Source: RCIO01 sp040880025 (GTDB lineage Bacteria; Pseudomonadota; Alphaproteobacteria; Rhizobiales; Rhizobiaceae). From it: a stretch of 64,000 bases of DNA. Shown piece after piece: positions 50,101-58,974 of this stretch. The stretch covers positions 124,001-188,000 of the forward strand of contig JBBDJD010000001.1 in NCBI GenBank assembly GCA_040880025.1. Direction: 5' to 3'. Below the pieces are notes generated by a model. That model was not told the origin of the DNA and made no database searches. It was given only the letters and a program-made list of their open reading frames with translations. Position numbers and translations under genes: made by a program. Positions within the stretch are counted from its first letter, which is position 1, and every line of letters starts with the position of its first letter.

Positions 50101-52671
50101 CTATTTCGAAACGAAACAGCTTCCGCCAGCGGCCTTGTAGCGCTCGCACAGCGAGATGCCATCGTTGCGCGATGACGTTGGAATGCGCACGCGATAGTAG
50201 GTGCCCTTGCCCGGGATTTCGGCGCGCACGATATTGACGCCGCGGCTGCCCAGCAATTCACCATAGCGCCGCGCCAATTCCTGATACGTTGTCTGAGCGC
50301 TTTCCGCCGTGGGTTGCGAAGCAATCTGCATCGACCACTCGCTCGCAGCGGTTGCGACTGGAGCCGGCGCTTCCGGCTGTGTGCGGGTTGCTGCCGGAGC
50401 AGCCTGCGCGACCTGTTGCGGCGCCGCTTCTCCCTGGGCTGCAGGGCGAGACGTTGCGACAGGGCCGACGCGTGGCGTCACCGGGCTTGCCGGCTGCTGC
50501 TCGGCCATCTGCTGCTCGGTTGACGTATCGGAAATGGGCGTCGCCGTATCTTCTGTCTCGGCGGCGGCGACCATTGTCTCATCGCCAGTGCTTTCGGTGA
50601 CTGGAGCAGGCTGTTCCTCGGCCGCGGCAATTGTCTCGGGCTGAGCCGGCTCCGGCGTGATCACCGGCGTCGGAGCCACCATTTCAGCCGGGGCCGATTC
50701 AGTCGCCGCCGCGGCGGCATCGGCGGGTGCGACTTCCTCGCGCGGCACCAGAGTGCCGTCCGGCCGGACAATCATCGTGCGAACCCTGCGCGGCTGTACG
50801 GCAATAACGTCGTCGGCGATCTCGCTGCCGGTTGCGGAGTCCGTCGCCGCCAGCCGGTCTTCGATCTTGCCGGAGGCACCGTCCAATGACGATTGCGGAT
50901 CTTCGTCGACGCCCGGCAGTTGCCCCCCATCAACGACGCGCGAAGCGACATTGACCGGTTCCTCGGTCGTGGTGACCAGGCTTTCCTGCTGCGGCGCGCC
51001 CTCTCCATTGGTACCGGCGGCTGCGTCATAGGCGACGCTGTCCTGATTGGGGGCGGCGGCGCTGCCGCCGGGATCGTCCGGCTTTACCTTTGTCGGCTCG
51101 TTGTCGGCTTCGACCAGCACGGGCGCTCCGGTGCCGCCGCCGCCAAATGACAGTGCAAATGCTCCAATGCCGCCCAGTAGAGCAACGCCCAGCACCGCGC
51201 CGGCGATCATCATGCCATTGCGGCGGGAGGGCTTTTCATCGGCGGGGATGGCGAACGCATCGGGTGCCGCCATCGCCTCTTCAAGCTCACGGTCGATATC
51301 GGCATCGACCGAAGGTGCATCTTCGTCCCGATAGCCCAAACCTTGCGCGGCGCCGGCTGACGTGCTGAAGCCGAGCGCCTCGGCATAGAAGCGATCTTCG
51401 CCGTCAGCCGGGTCGGCCGCTGGCGCATCATCTTCGGAACGCTCGGTCTTGTAATATCTTTCCGGTTCTGCAGCAGTATCCGGAAAATCATACGCGAATT
51501 CGGCTTCGAATTCATCGGCAGGCCCATGCGGCGCCGGCTCATCAACCGGAATTTCCGGCAGTTCCAGATCGTCGTGCTGCGCCAGCCCCGGCTCCGGAAC
51601 ATCCACGGTCTCGAAGTCGACCGGAACATCGGCCGGCGGGGCGGCGATGTCATGCGCCTCGCTGGCGCCTGGCGCGATCGGCGTCAGGGCGTCGAGAGGG
51701 TCACTGTCCGCGGCGGGCACAGGCTGCGCGGCTTCCGCCTGATCCTCGGCAGCGGCCGGCCGTGCATGCGCGCCGCCAAATCCCAGAAAATTGGCGCGGG
51801 TAAAGATCGAGGACTTTTCAGGGTGCGCCGGCTCGGGAAACGCCTCCGAAGAGGCCTGGCCATAGTCATCGTCAGTGTTCGTGCTGTCATGGAACGCCGG
51901 TTCGGCGACGGAGCTCATGTCCGTTTCGGGTTCGGTGGAACCGCCCCCGAGCAGCATTTCGAGTTCGTCCTCAAGCGAGGCGGTGCCGGCTTCGGCGACA
52001 TGCCGCGGCGTCTCTTCGGCCGTTTCAGCCATCTGCGCCGGGATTTCATCCACCGGCGCGGACTGCGCGGTCGCGTCGAGGTCGCCGAAATCCATGTCGA
52101 CATCGGCAAGCATGGAATCGTCGACATCCGCATGGCCGCTTTCTGCCTGCCATGGATCGGGTTCAGAAACCGGTTCCAGCGGCTGGTCGGTCAGAGGCTG
52201 TGCATCCGTCCAGTAGTCGTCCTGCGCGGGCTGACTGGCCTCGGGCGCGGAATAGCTTTCCGTTTCCCAAGCCGCGGGAGCAGGCTCGGTTTCGGCGGGC
52301 AGTTCTTCCGGCTCATAAGCAGGCTGGTCGGCCGGAGCGCCATAGGCCGCGTGCGGCTCGTCCCAAGCGTCATCGCCGCCCAGTTCGAAGCGTTCGTCGG
52401 CACGATCGCCGCCGGAGATGTCGTCCGTGGCTTCGAATTCCGGCTCGCTCGCCGGCTCTTCCGCGTAGGCCGCATCGACCTCGTCGAGATCGCCCAGCAT
52501 TTCTTTTTCGAGATCGACCGCAAATGGATCGGGGTCGGCGCCCTGTTCGTCGGCCGGCGCGGGCGTATCGCCCTGCGCATCCTGGTTCATGATCCGCGCC
52601 AGTTCGGCAAAGGGATCATCCTCCGCGACATTGGGCGAGGTGTCGCGATTGACGCTGTTGTTGTCTGCCAT
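50101..52671 (-). CDS. Large SPOR-domain cell-envelope protein with acidic disordered region
   Basis: The 856-residue protein has a cytoplasmic N-terminal part of about 485 residues, very rich in Asp, Glu, Pro and Ala, a single membrane helix (MMIAGAVLGVALLGGIGAFAL), a periplasmic Pro/Ala/Glu-rich linker and a C-terminal SPOR domain (about 785-856; MQIASQPTAESAQTTYQEL, RVRIPTSSRNDGISLCERY). SPOR domains bind glycan strands cleared of peptides at the division site. The short N-terminal motif DPFAELARIM recurs in rhizobial homologues. It is downstream of argS on the same strand; in rhizobia nagZ and scpAB usually follow, but here a converging DUF815 gene does. Confidence 0.9.
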   Translation of the reverse strand: MADNNSVNRDTSPNVAEDDPFAELARIMNQDAQGDTPAPADEQGADPDPFAVDLEKEMLGDLDEVDAAYAEEPASEPEFEATDDISGGDRADERFELGGDDAWDEPHAAYGAPADQPAYEPEELPAETEPAPAAWETESYSAPEASQPAQDDYWTDAQPLTDQPLEPVSEPDPWQAESGHADVDDSMLADVDMDFGDLDATAQSAPVDEIPAQMAETAEETPRHVAEAGTASLEDELEMLLGGGSTEPETDMSSVAEPAFHDSTNTDDDYGQASSEAFPEPAHPEKSSIFTRANFLGFGGAHARPAAAEDQAEAAQPVPAADSDPLDALTPIAPGASEAHDIAAPPADVPVDFETVDVPEPGLAQHDDLELPEIPVDEPAPHGPADEFEAEFAYDFPDTAAEPERYYKTERSEDDAPAADPADGEDRFYAEALGFSTSAGAAQGLGYRDEDAPSVDADIDRELEEAMAAPDAFAIPADEKPSRRNGMMIAGAVLGVALLGGIGAFALSFGGGGTGAPVLVEADNEPTKVKPDDPGGSAAAPNQDSVAYDAAAGTNGEGAPQQESLVTTTEEPVNVASRVVDGGQLPGVDEDPQSSLDGASGKIEDRLAATDSATGSEIADDVIAVQPRRVRTMIVRPDGTLVPREEVAPADAAAAATESAPAEMVAPTPVITPEPAQPETIAAAEEQPAPVTESTGDETMVAAAETEDTATPISDTSTEQQMAEQQPASPVTPRVGPVATSRPAAQGEAAPQQVAQAAPAATRTQPEAPAPVATAASEWSMQIASQPTAESAQTTYQELARRYGELLGSRGVNIVRAEIPGKGTYYRVRIPTSSRNDGISLCERYKAAGGSCFVSK

Positions 52672-52773
52672 GCTCTATCCCGCACTCACACCATGTCGGA
52701 CGCCAGCGACGTCGCACATATTGGGCCGTTACCAGCGCAATGTGGGCAAATGGTGACAGAACGTTCCGCGAAC

Positions 52774-54534
52774 CTAGCGCATTTCGGCCGGGGCATCGGC
52801 CCCGATCAACGCCAAGCCGGACGACATTACGTCCGAGACAGCCTGCACCAGCCCGAGTCTGGCATAGGTCAATACTTGGTCGTTAACCTTAACAAACCGT
52901 AAGTCCCGTGTCTCGGTGCCGCGATTCCAGTGTGCGTGGAAGACGCTCGCCAGCTCATAGAGGTAGAAAGCCAGCCTGTGCGGCTCGTGCGCGCCCGCCG
53001 CCTGCTCGATGAGCCGCGGATATTCGGCCAGCTTCCGGATGATCGCGATCTCGCCGTCGTCGGTGAGCTTGTCGGCCTGTTCCGCGAGCCTGTCGCGCGC
53101 GATCATTCCTTCGACGCCAAACGCCTCTTTTGCCTGCCGGAACACCGAGTGGCAGCGCGCCGAGGCGTACTGCACGTAGAAGACAGGATTGTCCTTCGAC
53201 TGTTCGGTCACCTTGGCGAAATCGAAGTCCAGCGGCGCGTCCGACTTGCGGTAAAGCATCATGAAGCGAACAGGGTCGCGGCCCACCTCGTCGATCACGT
53301 CGCGAAGCGTGACGAACTCTCCCGTCCGTTTGGACATGCGAACCGGCTCGCCGTCCCGGTAGAGCTTCACGAGCTGGCACAGCAGGACTTCGAGCTTGAC
53401 CTTGCCGCCGGAAAGCGCCTTGGCCAGCGCCTCCAGCCGCTTCACGTAACCGCCGTGGTCGGCGCCGAGCACGAAGATGAGCTCCTCGAAGCCGCGCTCG
53501 ATCTTGTCGCGCATGTAAGCGACATCGCTGGCGAAATAGGTATAGGCGCCATCCGACTTGACCAGCGGCCGGTCGATGTCGTCGCCGACCTCGGTGGACC
53601 GGAACAGCGTCTGCTCGCGGTCTTCCCAATCTTCCGGCATTTGTCCCTTGGGCGGCGGCAGCTTGCCCTTGTAGACGTGCCCCTTGAGCGTCAGATCGTT
53701 GATGGCCGAGCGGATAGCACCGCCGTTTTCGCCGTGCAGCGAGCGTTCTGAAAAGAAGACATCGTGATGCACGTTGAGCGCCGCCAGATCCTCGCGGATC
53801 ATGTCCATCATGGCGTCGATCGTCCGCACCCGGGCGATTTCCAGGGCGTCGGGCCCAGGCATGGTCTCCAGATCGCGGCCATATTCCTTGGCCAGCGCTT
53901 CGCCAACCGGCACCAGATAGTCGCCCGGATAAAGCCCCGACGGGATCTCGCCGATCTCCTCGCCGAGCGCCTGCCGGTAACGCAGCAGCACCGACTGGGC
54001 CAATACGTCGATCTGCGCGCCGGCATCGTTGATGTAATATTCCTTTGTCACCTCGTAGCCGGCGAAGCCCAGTATGTTGGCGAGCGCGTCGCCGACCACC
54101 GCGCCGCGGCAATGGCCGACATGCATCGGCCCGGTCGGATTCGCCGACACATATTCGACATTGACCTTGTGGCCAGCGCCCATAGTCGAGCGGCCGAAGT
54201 CCGTCGCTGCCGCAAGCATGTCCTTCAGCCGCGCCTGCCAAAAGGAAGACGACAGGCGCAGATTGATGAAACCCGGTCCCGCCACATCGATCGCGGCGAT
54301 GTCGTCATCGGCCTTGAGAGCTTCGGCTATCTCGGCCGCCAGTTCGCGTGGATTGCGCCCCACGGACTTCGACAGGACCATCGCCACATTGGTGGCCAAG
54401 TCGCCATGGCTCGGGTCGCGCGGCGGTTCGACCGTGATGCGCGACAGATCAAGCGGCTCACCGTCTTTCGATTTAATTTCAATCTGTTCAACGGCTTTTT
54501 TGATCCGATTAATGAAATCGGCAAAGGTGTTCAT
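52774..54534 (-). CDS. argS: Arginyl-tRNA synthetase
   Basis: The class I synthetase of 586 residues has the N-terminal Add1 domain, the HIGH-type motif in NPTGPMHVGHCRG, the KMSKS-type loop as RMSKRTGEFVT, and a C-terminal DALR anticodon-binding domain. Length is typical. The ATG at 54534 (MNTFADFINRIKKAVEQ) is where homology begins; the in-frame extension upstream runs into the dgt stop. It follows dgt by 49 bp on the same strand, the usual dgt-argS-SPOR order in rhizobia. Confidence 0.97.
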   Translation of the reverse strand: MNTFADFINRIKKAVEQIEIKSKDGEPLDLSRITVEPPRDPSHGDLATNVAMVLSKSVGRNPRELAAEIAEALKADDDIAAIDVAGPGFINLRLSSSFWQARLKDMLAAATDFGRSTMGAGHKVNVEYVSANPTGPMHVGHCRGAVVGDALANILGFAGYEVTKEYYINDAGAQIDVLAQSVLLRYRQALGEEIGEIPSGLYPGDYLVPVGEALAKEYGRDLETMPGPDALEIARVRTIDAMMDMIREDLAALNVHHDVFFSERSLHGENGGAIRSAINDLTLKGHVYKGKLPPPKGQMPEDWEDREQTLFRSTEVGDDIDRPLVKSDGAYTYFASDVAYMRDKIERGFEELIFVLGADHGGYVKRLEALAKALSGGKVKLEVLLCQLVKLYRDGEPVRMSKRTGEFVTLRDVIDEVGRDPVRFMMLYRKSDAPLDFDFAKVTEQSKDNPVFYVQYASARCHSVFRQAKEAFGVEGMIARDRLAEQADKLTDDGEIAIIRKLAEYPRLIEQAAGAHEPHRLAFYLYELASVFHAHWNRGTETRDLRFVKVNDQVLTYARLGLVQAVSDVMSSGLALIGADAPAEMR

Positions 54535-54583
54535 GGCGGAATTCCAGAGATTTGGCGCACGGGCGCGCCGGAAAGCGGCTCGC

Positions 54584-55804
54584 CTAGACCAATTCGGGCG
54601 TATGGTCAAACAGACGCTGGTGCTCCTTCAGGGCATAGGTGTCGGTCATGCCGGCCAGAAAATCGGCCACACTGCGCGCCTTTATGCGATCTTCGGCGCG
54701 GTCCAGGCCCTCGCGCCAGCCTTCGGGCATCTGGCGCGGATCGGCAAAATAGGCGTCGAAGAGTTCCGCAGCCACGCGTTCGGCGTTTGCCCGCACGGCC
54801 ATCACCGCCGGACTGCGATAGAGATTGGCATAGAGGAACCGCTTCAGCGTCTTTTCGGACACGGCCATGTCCGGCGAAAAGACCACCATGGTTTCCGACG
54901 CCGCGCGCACGTCCTCCACGCTCTTCGGCATGGCGGCGGCGAGCCTGGCCTTCGATGTGACGATCACGTCCTCCACCATCGCGGTTATCTGACGGCGAAC
55001 GATCTCGTGGCTGGTGCGCACGGCATCCAGACGCGGGTAACGTTGGCGCACGACGGCGATAAGCGCCGCCGTCAGCGGAACGTCCTCCAGCATCTCCAGG
55101 GTCAGCAGCCCCGAGCGCAGGCCGTCGTCGATGTCATGAGCGTTGTAGGCAATGTCGTCGGCGATCGCCGCGCACTGCGCCTCCGGCCCAGCGAACTGGG
55201 ACAGCTGCAGATCGTCGAGCTCGTTGTAGTCGCGGATGGCCTGCGGCACCGGGCCGTGCAGCCCGTCGCCGTCGGCATCGGTCAGCGGCCCGTTGTGCTT
55301 GACCAGCCCCTCCAGCGTTTCCCAGCTCAGATTGAGGCCCTCGAACTCCGCGTAGCGGCTTTCAAGCCGCGTTACGATACGCAGCGACTGGGCGTTGTGA
55401 TCGAATCCGCCCCAGGGCGCCATCTTGTCGTTGAGGGCATCCTCGCCGGTATGGCCGAAGGGCGTGTGGCCGAAATCATGGACCAGCGCCACGGCTTCGG
55501 CCAGGTCCTCGTCGCATTCGAGCGCGCGGGCCAGAGCACGGGCTATCTGCGCCACCTCGATGGAATGCGTCAGGCGGGTGCGGTAGTGATCGCCCTCATG
55601 GGCGATGAACACCTGCGTCTTGTGCTTCAGGCGGCGAAACGCCGTGGAATGGATGATGCGGTCGCGATCACGCTGGAACGGTGTACGCGTCGGGCTTTCC
55701 GCTTCGGGGTAGAAACGTCCGCGCGATTTGGCCGGATCGGTGGCATAGGCGGCGCGCGGCCGGTAGCCGAAGCCGATGCCCGTCAGATCGCCGCTCGCAA
55801 CCAT
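54584..55804 (-). CDS. dgt: Deoxyguanosinetriphosphate triphosphohydrolase-like protein (HD domain)
   Basis: The 406-residue HD-domain enzyme splits dNTPs to nucleosides and triphosphate. Motifs: FRRLKHKTQVF, HYRTRLTHSIEVAQIARALAR with the first metal ligand, VHDFGHTPFGHTGE (HD pair) and DDIAYNAHDIDDGLRSG. It is the shorter alphaproteobacterial form. The ATG at 55804 (MVASGDLTGIGFGYRPR) matches family N-termini. It is divergent from the A-type carrier gene across an 88-bp gap and leads the dgt-argS-SPOR group. Confidence 0.95.
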   Translation of the reverse strand: MVASGDLTGIGFGYRPRAAYATDPAKSRGRFYPEAESPTRTPFQRDRDRIIHSTAFRRLKHKTQVFIAHEGDHYRTRLTHSIEVAQIARALARALECDEDLAEAVALVHDFGHTPFGHTGEDALNDKMAPWGGFDHNAQSLRIVTRLESRYAEFEGLNLSWETLEGLVKHNGPLTDADGDGLHGPVPQAIRDYNELDDLQLSQFAGPEAQCAAIADDIAYNAHDIDDGLRSGLLTLEMLEDVPLTAALIAVVRQRYPRLDAVRTSHEIVRRQITAMVEDVIVTSKARLAAAMPKSVEDVRAASETMVVFSPDMAVSEKTLKRFLYANLYRSPAVMAVRANAERVAAELFDAYFADPRQMPEGWREGLDRAEDRIKARSVADFLAGMTDTYALKEHQRLFDHTPELV

Positions 55805-55892
55805 CTCGAATTCACCGCCGCCTGGCGCGCCCGTTGACTTGCCCCCTTGGGCTTCATACCTATGAGCGGAACACGAACGCAAGGTGACGGCA

Positions 55893-56243
55893 ATGGGCGC
55901 CGATGCGAAGACTGCCATGAAATCGGTGGAAATCAGCGATGCCGCTGCAAGGCGCATCGTATCCGTTCTGGCCAGGGAGCCTGACATGTCGGCCCTGCGC
56001 GTCACGGTCGAGGGTGGCGGCTGTTCCGGCTTTTCCTACAAGATCGACCTGACGAACGAGCGCAACGATGATGATATCGTCATCGAAAAGGACGGCGCGA
56101 CTGTTCTCATCGACGATCTGTCGCTTGTCTATATGGGCGGCTCGGTGATCGACTTCGTCGACGACCTGATCGGCCAGTCCTTCCAGATACGGAACCCCAA
56201 CGCGGTCGCTTCCTGCGGCTGCGGCACCAGCTTCTCCATCTGA
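55893..56243 (+). CDS. erpA: A-type iron-sulfur carrier (ErpA/IscA family)
   Basis: The 116-residue protein has the three cluster-binding cysteines Cys44 (in GGGCSGFSY), Cys108 and Cys110 (CGCG). It takes Fe-S clusters from a scaffold to target enzymes. AAGGTGA gives the ribosome site for the ATG at 55893; a GTG at 55884 in frame is also possible. Divergent from dgt, as is common in rhizobia. Its 3' end abuts a truncated permease gene on the other strand. IscA, SufA and ErpA cannot be told apart reliably by reading. Confidence 0.9.
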   Translation: MGADAKTAMKSVEISDAAARRIVSVLAREPDMSALRVTVEGGGCSGFSYKIDLTNERNDDDIVIEKDGATVLIDDLSLVYMGGSVIDFVDDLIGQSFQIRNPNAVASCGCGTSFSI

Positions 56244-56260
56244 CGTTCACGGCGTCGGAC

Positions 56261-56599
56261 GACAGGGAGGAATGCGAAACTGGTGCCCTGAACGATCGGC
56301 AGCCGCGCGCCGACAGGGCCGGCGCCGATGGTCTGGAACAGCGTCGCGATGCCGGCAAACAGCATCGACATCTGGATCATGTAGATTTGGTTGGGAAAGT
56401 CGGGCGAGTTGGAGCCGAATCCGAATCCCGCCGCGCCCGCCACGATGATCGCCGGCGTCACGTTGGAGTTGAACATCGCCATCACATGCTGGATGCCCAA
56501 CGGCACCGCCTGCGCCAGCGGAGGCGTGTAGTCTGGATCTCTGAGCCTTGCCTTCAGATCCGCATCAATGCCGGCGCCGCCGGCGGTTGTATCCGCCAT
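56261..56599 (-). pseudogene. N-terminal fragment of a nucleobase:cation symporter-2 (xanthine/uracil permease)
   Basis: From the ATG at 56599, 113 residues match the start of NCS2 permeases: QAVPLGIQHVMAMFNSNVTP, IIVAGAAGFGFG, and MSMLFAGIATLFQTIGAGPV then PIVQGTSFAFLPV. Then similarity stops abruptly and the frame continues antisense over erpA to 56129. NCS2 proteins have about 450-490 residues and 12-14 helices, so three quarters are missing. It is a deletion remnant inserted between erpA and xthA, which are usually neighbours. Confidence 0.85.
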
Positions 56600-56729
56600 T
56601 TGAAAATTCCCCTCTTCTCAACGCCGCTCCATTTTGCGTAGATGATTCGGTCGAGAGGCGTCCGTGACGCTTCCCCCCGGGACGGCAGCATGACCAACCA
56701 AACAAATTTGAAAGTCAGACAATAGTTTC

Positions 56730-57536
56730 ATGAAAATCGCGACCTGGAACATCAACGGAATCAAGGCCCGCATCGACACCCTCTTGCAATTGCTCGGCGA
56801 CAGCGCGCCCGATATTGTCTGTCTTCAGGAGATCAAGTCGATCGACGAGAATTTCCCGAGAAGCGAAATCGAGGCGCTTGGCTATCACGTCGAAACGCAT
56901 GGCCAGAAGGGATTCAACGGCGTCGCCATCCTCTCCAAACTGCGCTTCGACGAGGTGAACCGACGATTGCCGGGCGACGACGAGGATGAACAGTCGCGTT
57001 TCATGGAAGGCGTGTTTTCGGTGCGCGATGCCCGCGGCATACCGAGGGCGCTTCGCGTGGTGTCGCTGTACCTGCCCAACGGAAACCCCGTCGATTCGGA
57101 GAAGTTTCCCTACAAGCTCGGCTGGATGGCGCGCCTGGAAGCCTGGTCGGCTGACCGTCTCGTGCTTGAGGAACCGCTGGTTCTTGCCGGCGATTACAAT
57201 GTGATTCTTCAGCCCGAGGATGCCAAGAACCCGGAAGCCTGGGTCGACGATGCGCTGTTCCAGCCGGAGAGCCGTCAGGCGCTGCGGAGGCTGGAGGGCC
57301 TCGGCTTCACCGACGCCATCCGTGCGTCGGACGACTCACCCGGCATCTATACGTTCTGGGACTATCAGGCCGGCGCATGGCAGAAGAACAACGGCATTCG
57401 CATCGACCATTTGATGCTTTCGCCGGAAGCAGCCGACAATCTGCGCGCCACGTCGGTTGAAAAGCGCGTAAGGGCCTGGGAAAAACCGTCCGATCACGTC
57501 CCGGTCATTGCCGATCTGGCGTTCGAGGCGGCTTAG
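56730..57536 (+). CDS. xthA: Exodeoxyribonuclease III (AP endonuclease)
   Basis: The 268-residue EEP-fold repair enzyme begins MKIATWNINGIKAR and has the motifs CLQEIKS (metal Glu), RVVSLYLPNG, LAGDYNVILQPEDAKN (Asp/Asn pair) and SDHVPVIADL (terminal catalytic His). It cuts DNA at abasic sites and has 3'-5' exonuclease activity. Length is normal. It precedes the small exported protein and exoR, a conserved rhizobial group. Confidence 0.96.
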   Translation: MKIATWNINGIKARIDTLLQLLGDSAPDIVCLQEIKSIDENFPRSEIEALGYHVETHGQKGFNGVAILSKLRFDEVNRRLPGDDEDEQSRFMEGVFSVRDARGIPRALRVVSLYLPNGNPVDSEKFPYKLGWMARLEAWSADRLVLEEPLVLAGDYNVILQPEDAKNPEAWVDDALFQPESRQALRRLEGLGFTDAIRASDDSPGIYTFWDYQAGAWQKNNGIRIDHLMLSPEAADNLRATSVEKRVRAWEKPSDHVPVIADLAFEAA

Positions 57537-57604
57537 ACCAGACGCCGGACCATCCTTGATCCAACCAACGTGACCGCGCAGCGCAAGCGTGCTAACGTGG
57601 CGTC

Positions 57605-57934
57605 ATGAAAAGGGTCTGGCTCAGCCTTTCGCTGGTCGCCTTGGTCTTCGCCTACGTGGCGCCGGCACGGGCCGATTGCCAATGTGTGGCGGCCGGCAAG
57701 AAATACCAACTCGGTGAAGTAGCCTGCCTCAGCCTGCCGGAGGGCAAGCGGCTGGCGCGATGCGGCATGGTTCTCAACAATTCATCGTGGACGAAGATCG
57801 AGGATGCCTGTCCGCTGGCATTCAATGAAACCGCCGAGATGTCGCGCCCGCATGAGGTCGCAGCAGCCGCGCCTCATGACGTGACCCTCAGCGACCCCGG
57901 CTCCGTCAGGCTAGCCGGCGGCCGCGATCATTGA
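57605..57934 (+). CDS. Small exported cysteine-containing protein
   Basis: The 109-residue product has a clear signal peptide (MKRVWLSLSLVALVFAYVAPARA) and a short mature part with five cysteines (DCQCVAAGKKYQLGE, ACLSLPEGKRLARCGMVLN, DACPLAFNE), suggesting two disulfide bonds in the periplasm. The C-terminal 35 residues are low-complexity. No family is recognised. Its 3' end overlaps the end of exoR by 7 bases on the opposite strand. Confidence 0.8.
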   Translation: MKRVWLSLSLVALVFAYVAPARADCQCVAAGKKYQLGEVACLSLPEGKRLARCGMVLNNSSWTKIEDACPLAFNETAEMSRPHEVAAAAPHDVTLSDPGSVRLAGGRDH

Positions 57935-58752
57935 CCCGGCCTTTGCAATAGGTCGCCGGCCAGCGCTATCGCGGTACGCCGGTCGGCTTCGCCGGCAATC
58001 GCGAAGGCTTCTTCCTGCATGCTTCTGATCCAGACGACGTCGGACGCCTTGGCGTTTTCGAGCGCCGCGGTCATCATCGCCAGCCCCTGAACCACCTTGC
58101 CGCTCTGGAACAGCATGTTGCCAAGCGTCGCCTGCGCGCCCGCATGGCCCTTTTCGGCGGCCAGCTGCAGCCAGCGGCCTGCCTGGCGGACGTTCTTTTT
58201 CACGCCCTCGCCGTTCAGGAACATGCGGCCGATCTCATACTGGGCAACGGGGTTCCGGTAGGTCGCCGCGGCGCGCATGTAGTAGTCCTGAGCGGCTGCG
58301 AGGTCGGGCTTCACGGGCGTGCCGTCTATGCCGGTCCGCAAATAGCCGGCCACGGCAATCAGGGCATCGGAAACATACGGCACATCGGGCGAGCCGAGTT
58401 CGACATCCTGGCGCACGATCTCATTGTAGAACTTGAACGCCTCGAAATGGTCGCGCGGCACACCGTCGCCCTCGGCATACATGCGCGCCAACTTCCAGCG
58501 CGCGCCCAGCTGGCCGTTTTCGGCGGCGTAGCGATAGGCTTCGACGGCCTCTTCCTTGTGGCCCTGCTTGTAGGCGGAAAAGCCGAAACGGAACACGGCA
58601 AACGGGCTGCGCTCGGGCGCCGTGGAAACCGCCTTTTCGTCGAGCGCCATGGCCGCTCCGGCAAAGGTCACGGACGCGACCGCCGCCAGCCCGCACGCAA
58701 GCGCGCAACCGCGCAGCGTTGCGAAAACGCCGCGATTGGCCCCGATACTCAT
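57928..58752 (-). CDS. exoR: ExoR, periplasmic Sel1-repeat inhibitor of the ExoS-ChvI system
   Basis: The 274-residue protein has a signal peptide ending near AMA-LD and the ExoR-typical beginning of the mature part, SPFAVFRFGFSAYKQGHKEE, followed by Sel1-like repeats: AVEAYRYAAENGQLGARWKL, ARMYAEGDGV, IGRMFLNGEGVKKNVRQAG, LQLAAEKGHAGAQATLGNML and a C-terminal EEAFAIAGEADRR. In Sinorhizobium ExoR holds sensor ExoS inactive and is degraded at low pH, which switches on succinoglycan and shuts off motility. Gene order xthA-exoR-valS-PopZ-like-tolC matches the Sinorhizobium locus. ExoS and ChvI are not in the window. Start ATG at 58752 is preferred over 58773. Confidence 0.92.
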   Translation of the reverse strand: MSIGANRGVFATLRGCALACGLAAVASVTFAGAAMALDEKAVSTAPERSPFAVFRFGFSAYKQGHKEEAVEAYRYAAENGQLGARWKLARMYAEGDGVPRDHFEAFKFYNEIVRQDVELGSPDVPYVSDALIAVAGYLRTGIDGTPVKPDLAAAQDYYMRAAATYRNPVAQYEIGRMFLNGEGVKKNVRQAGRWLQLAAEKGHAGAQATLGNMLFQSGKVVQGLAMMTAALENAKASDVVWIRSMQEEAFAIAGEADRRTAIALAGDLLQRPGQ

Positions 58753-58974
58753 CTCTGCCACCAACTTACGCATTTTGGCTCTGAACCGCATTTCCCTGAC
58801 ATGCCCGGCGCGTTCTCTAGCGCGCCTGCACTGAGTGTGCATTCGGGTGCGCGGGTTTTATGGCGGGAAGTGGGCAAATTTGGGCAGGCCGACGCCAGCC
58901 AGCGGTTCTTGCCGCGACTGTTGCCAATTCGTCACAAGAAGAACGCGGCCACCCTCGTTTGACGGGCTCCGGCG

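Noticed and set aside
51526..52902. 458-codon plus-strand open frame antisense to the SPOR gene
   Set aside because: Mirror of the Asp/Glu/Ala-rich SPOR coding region, giving an Arg/Gly/Phe-rich nonsense protein.
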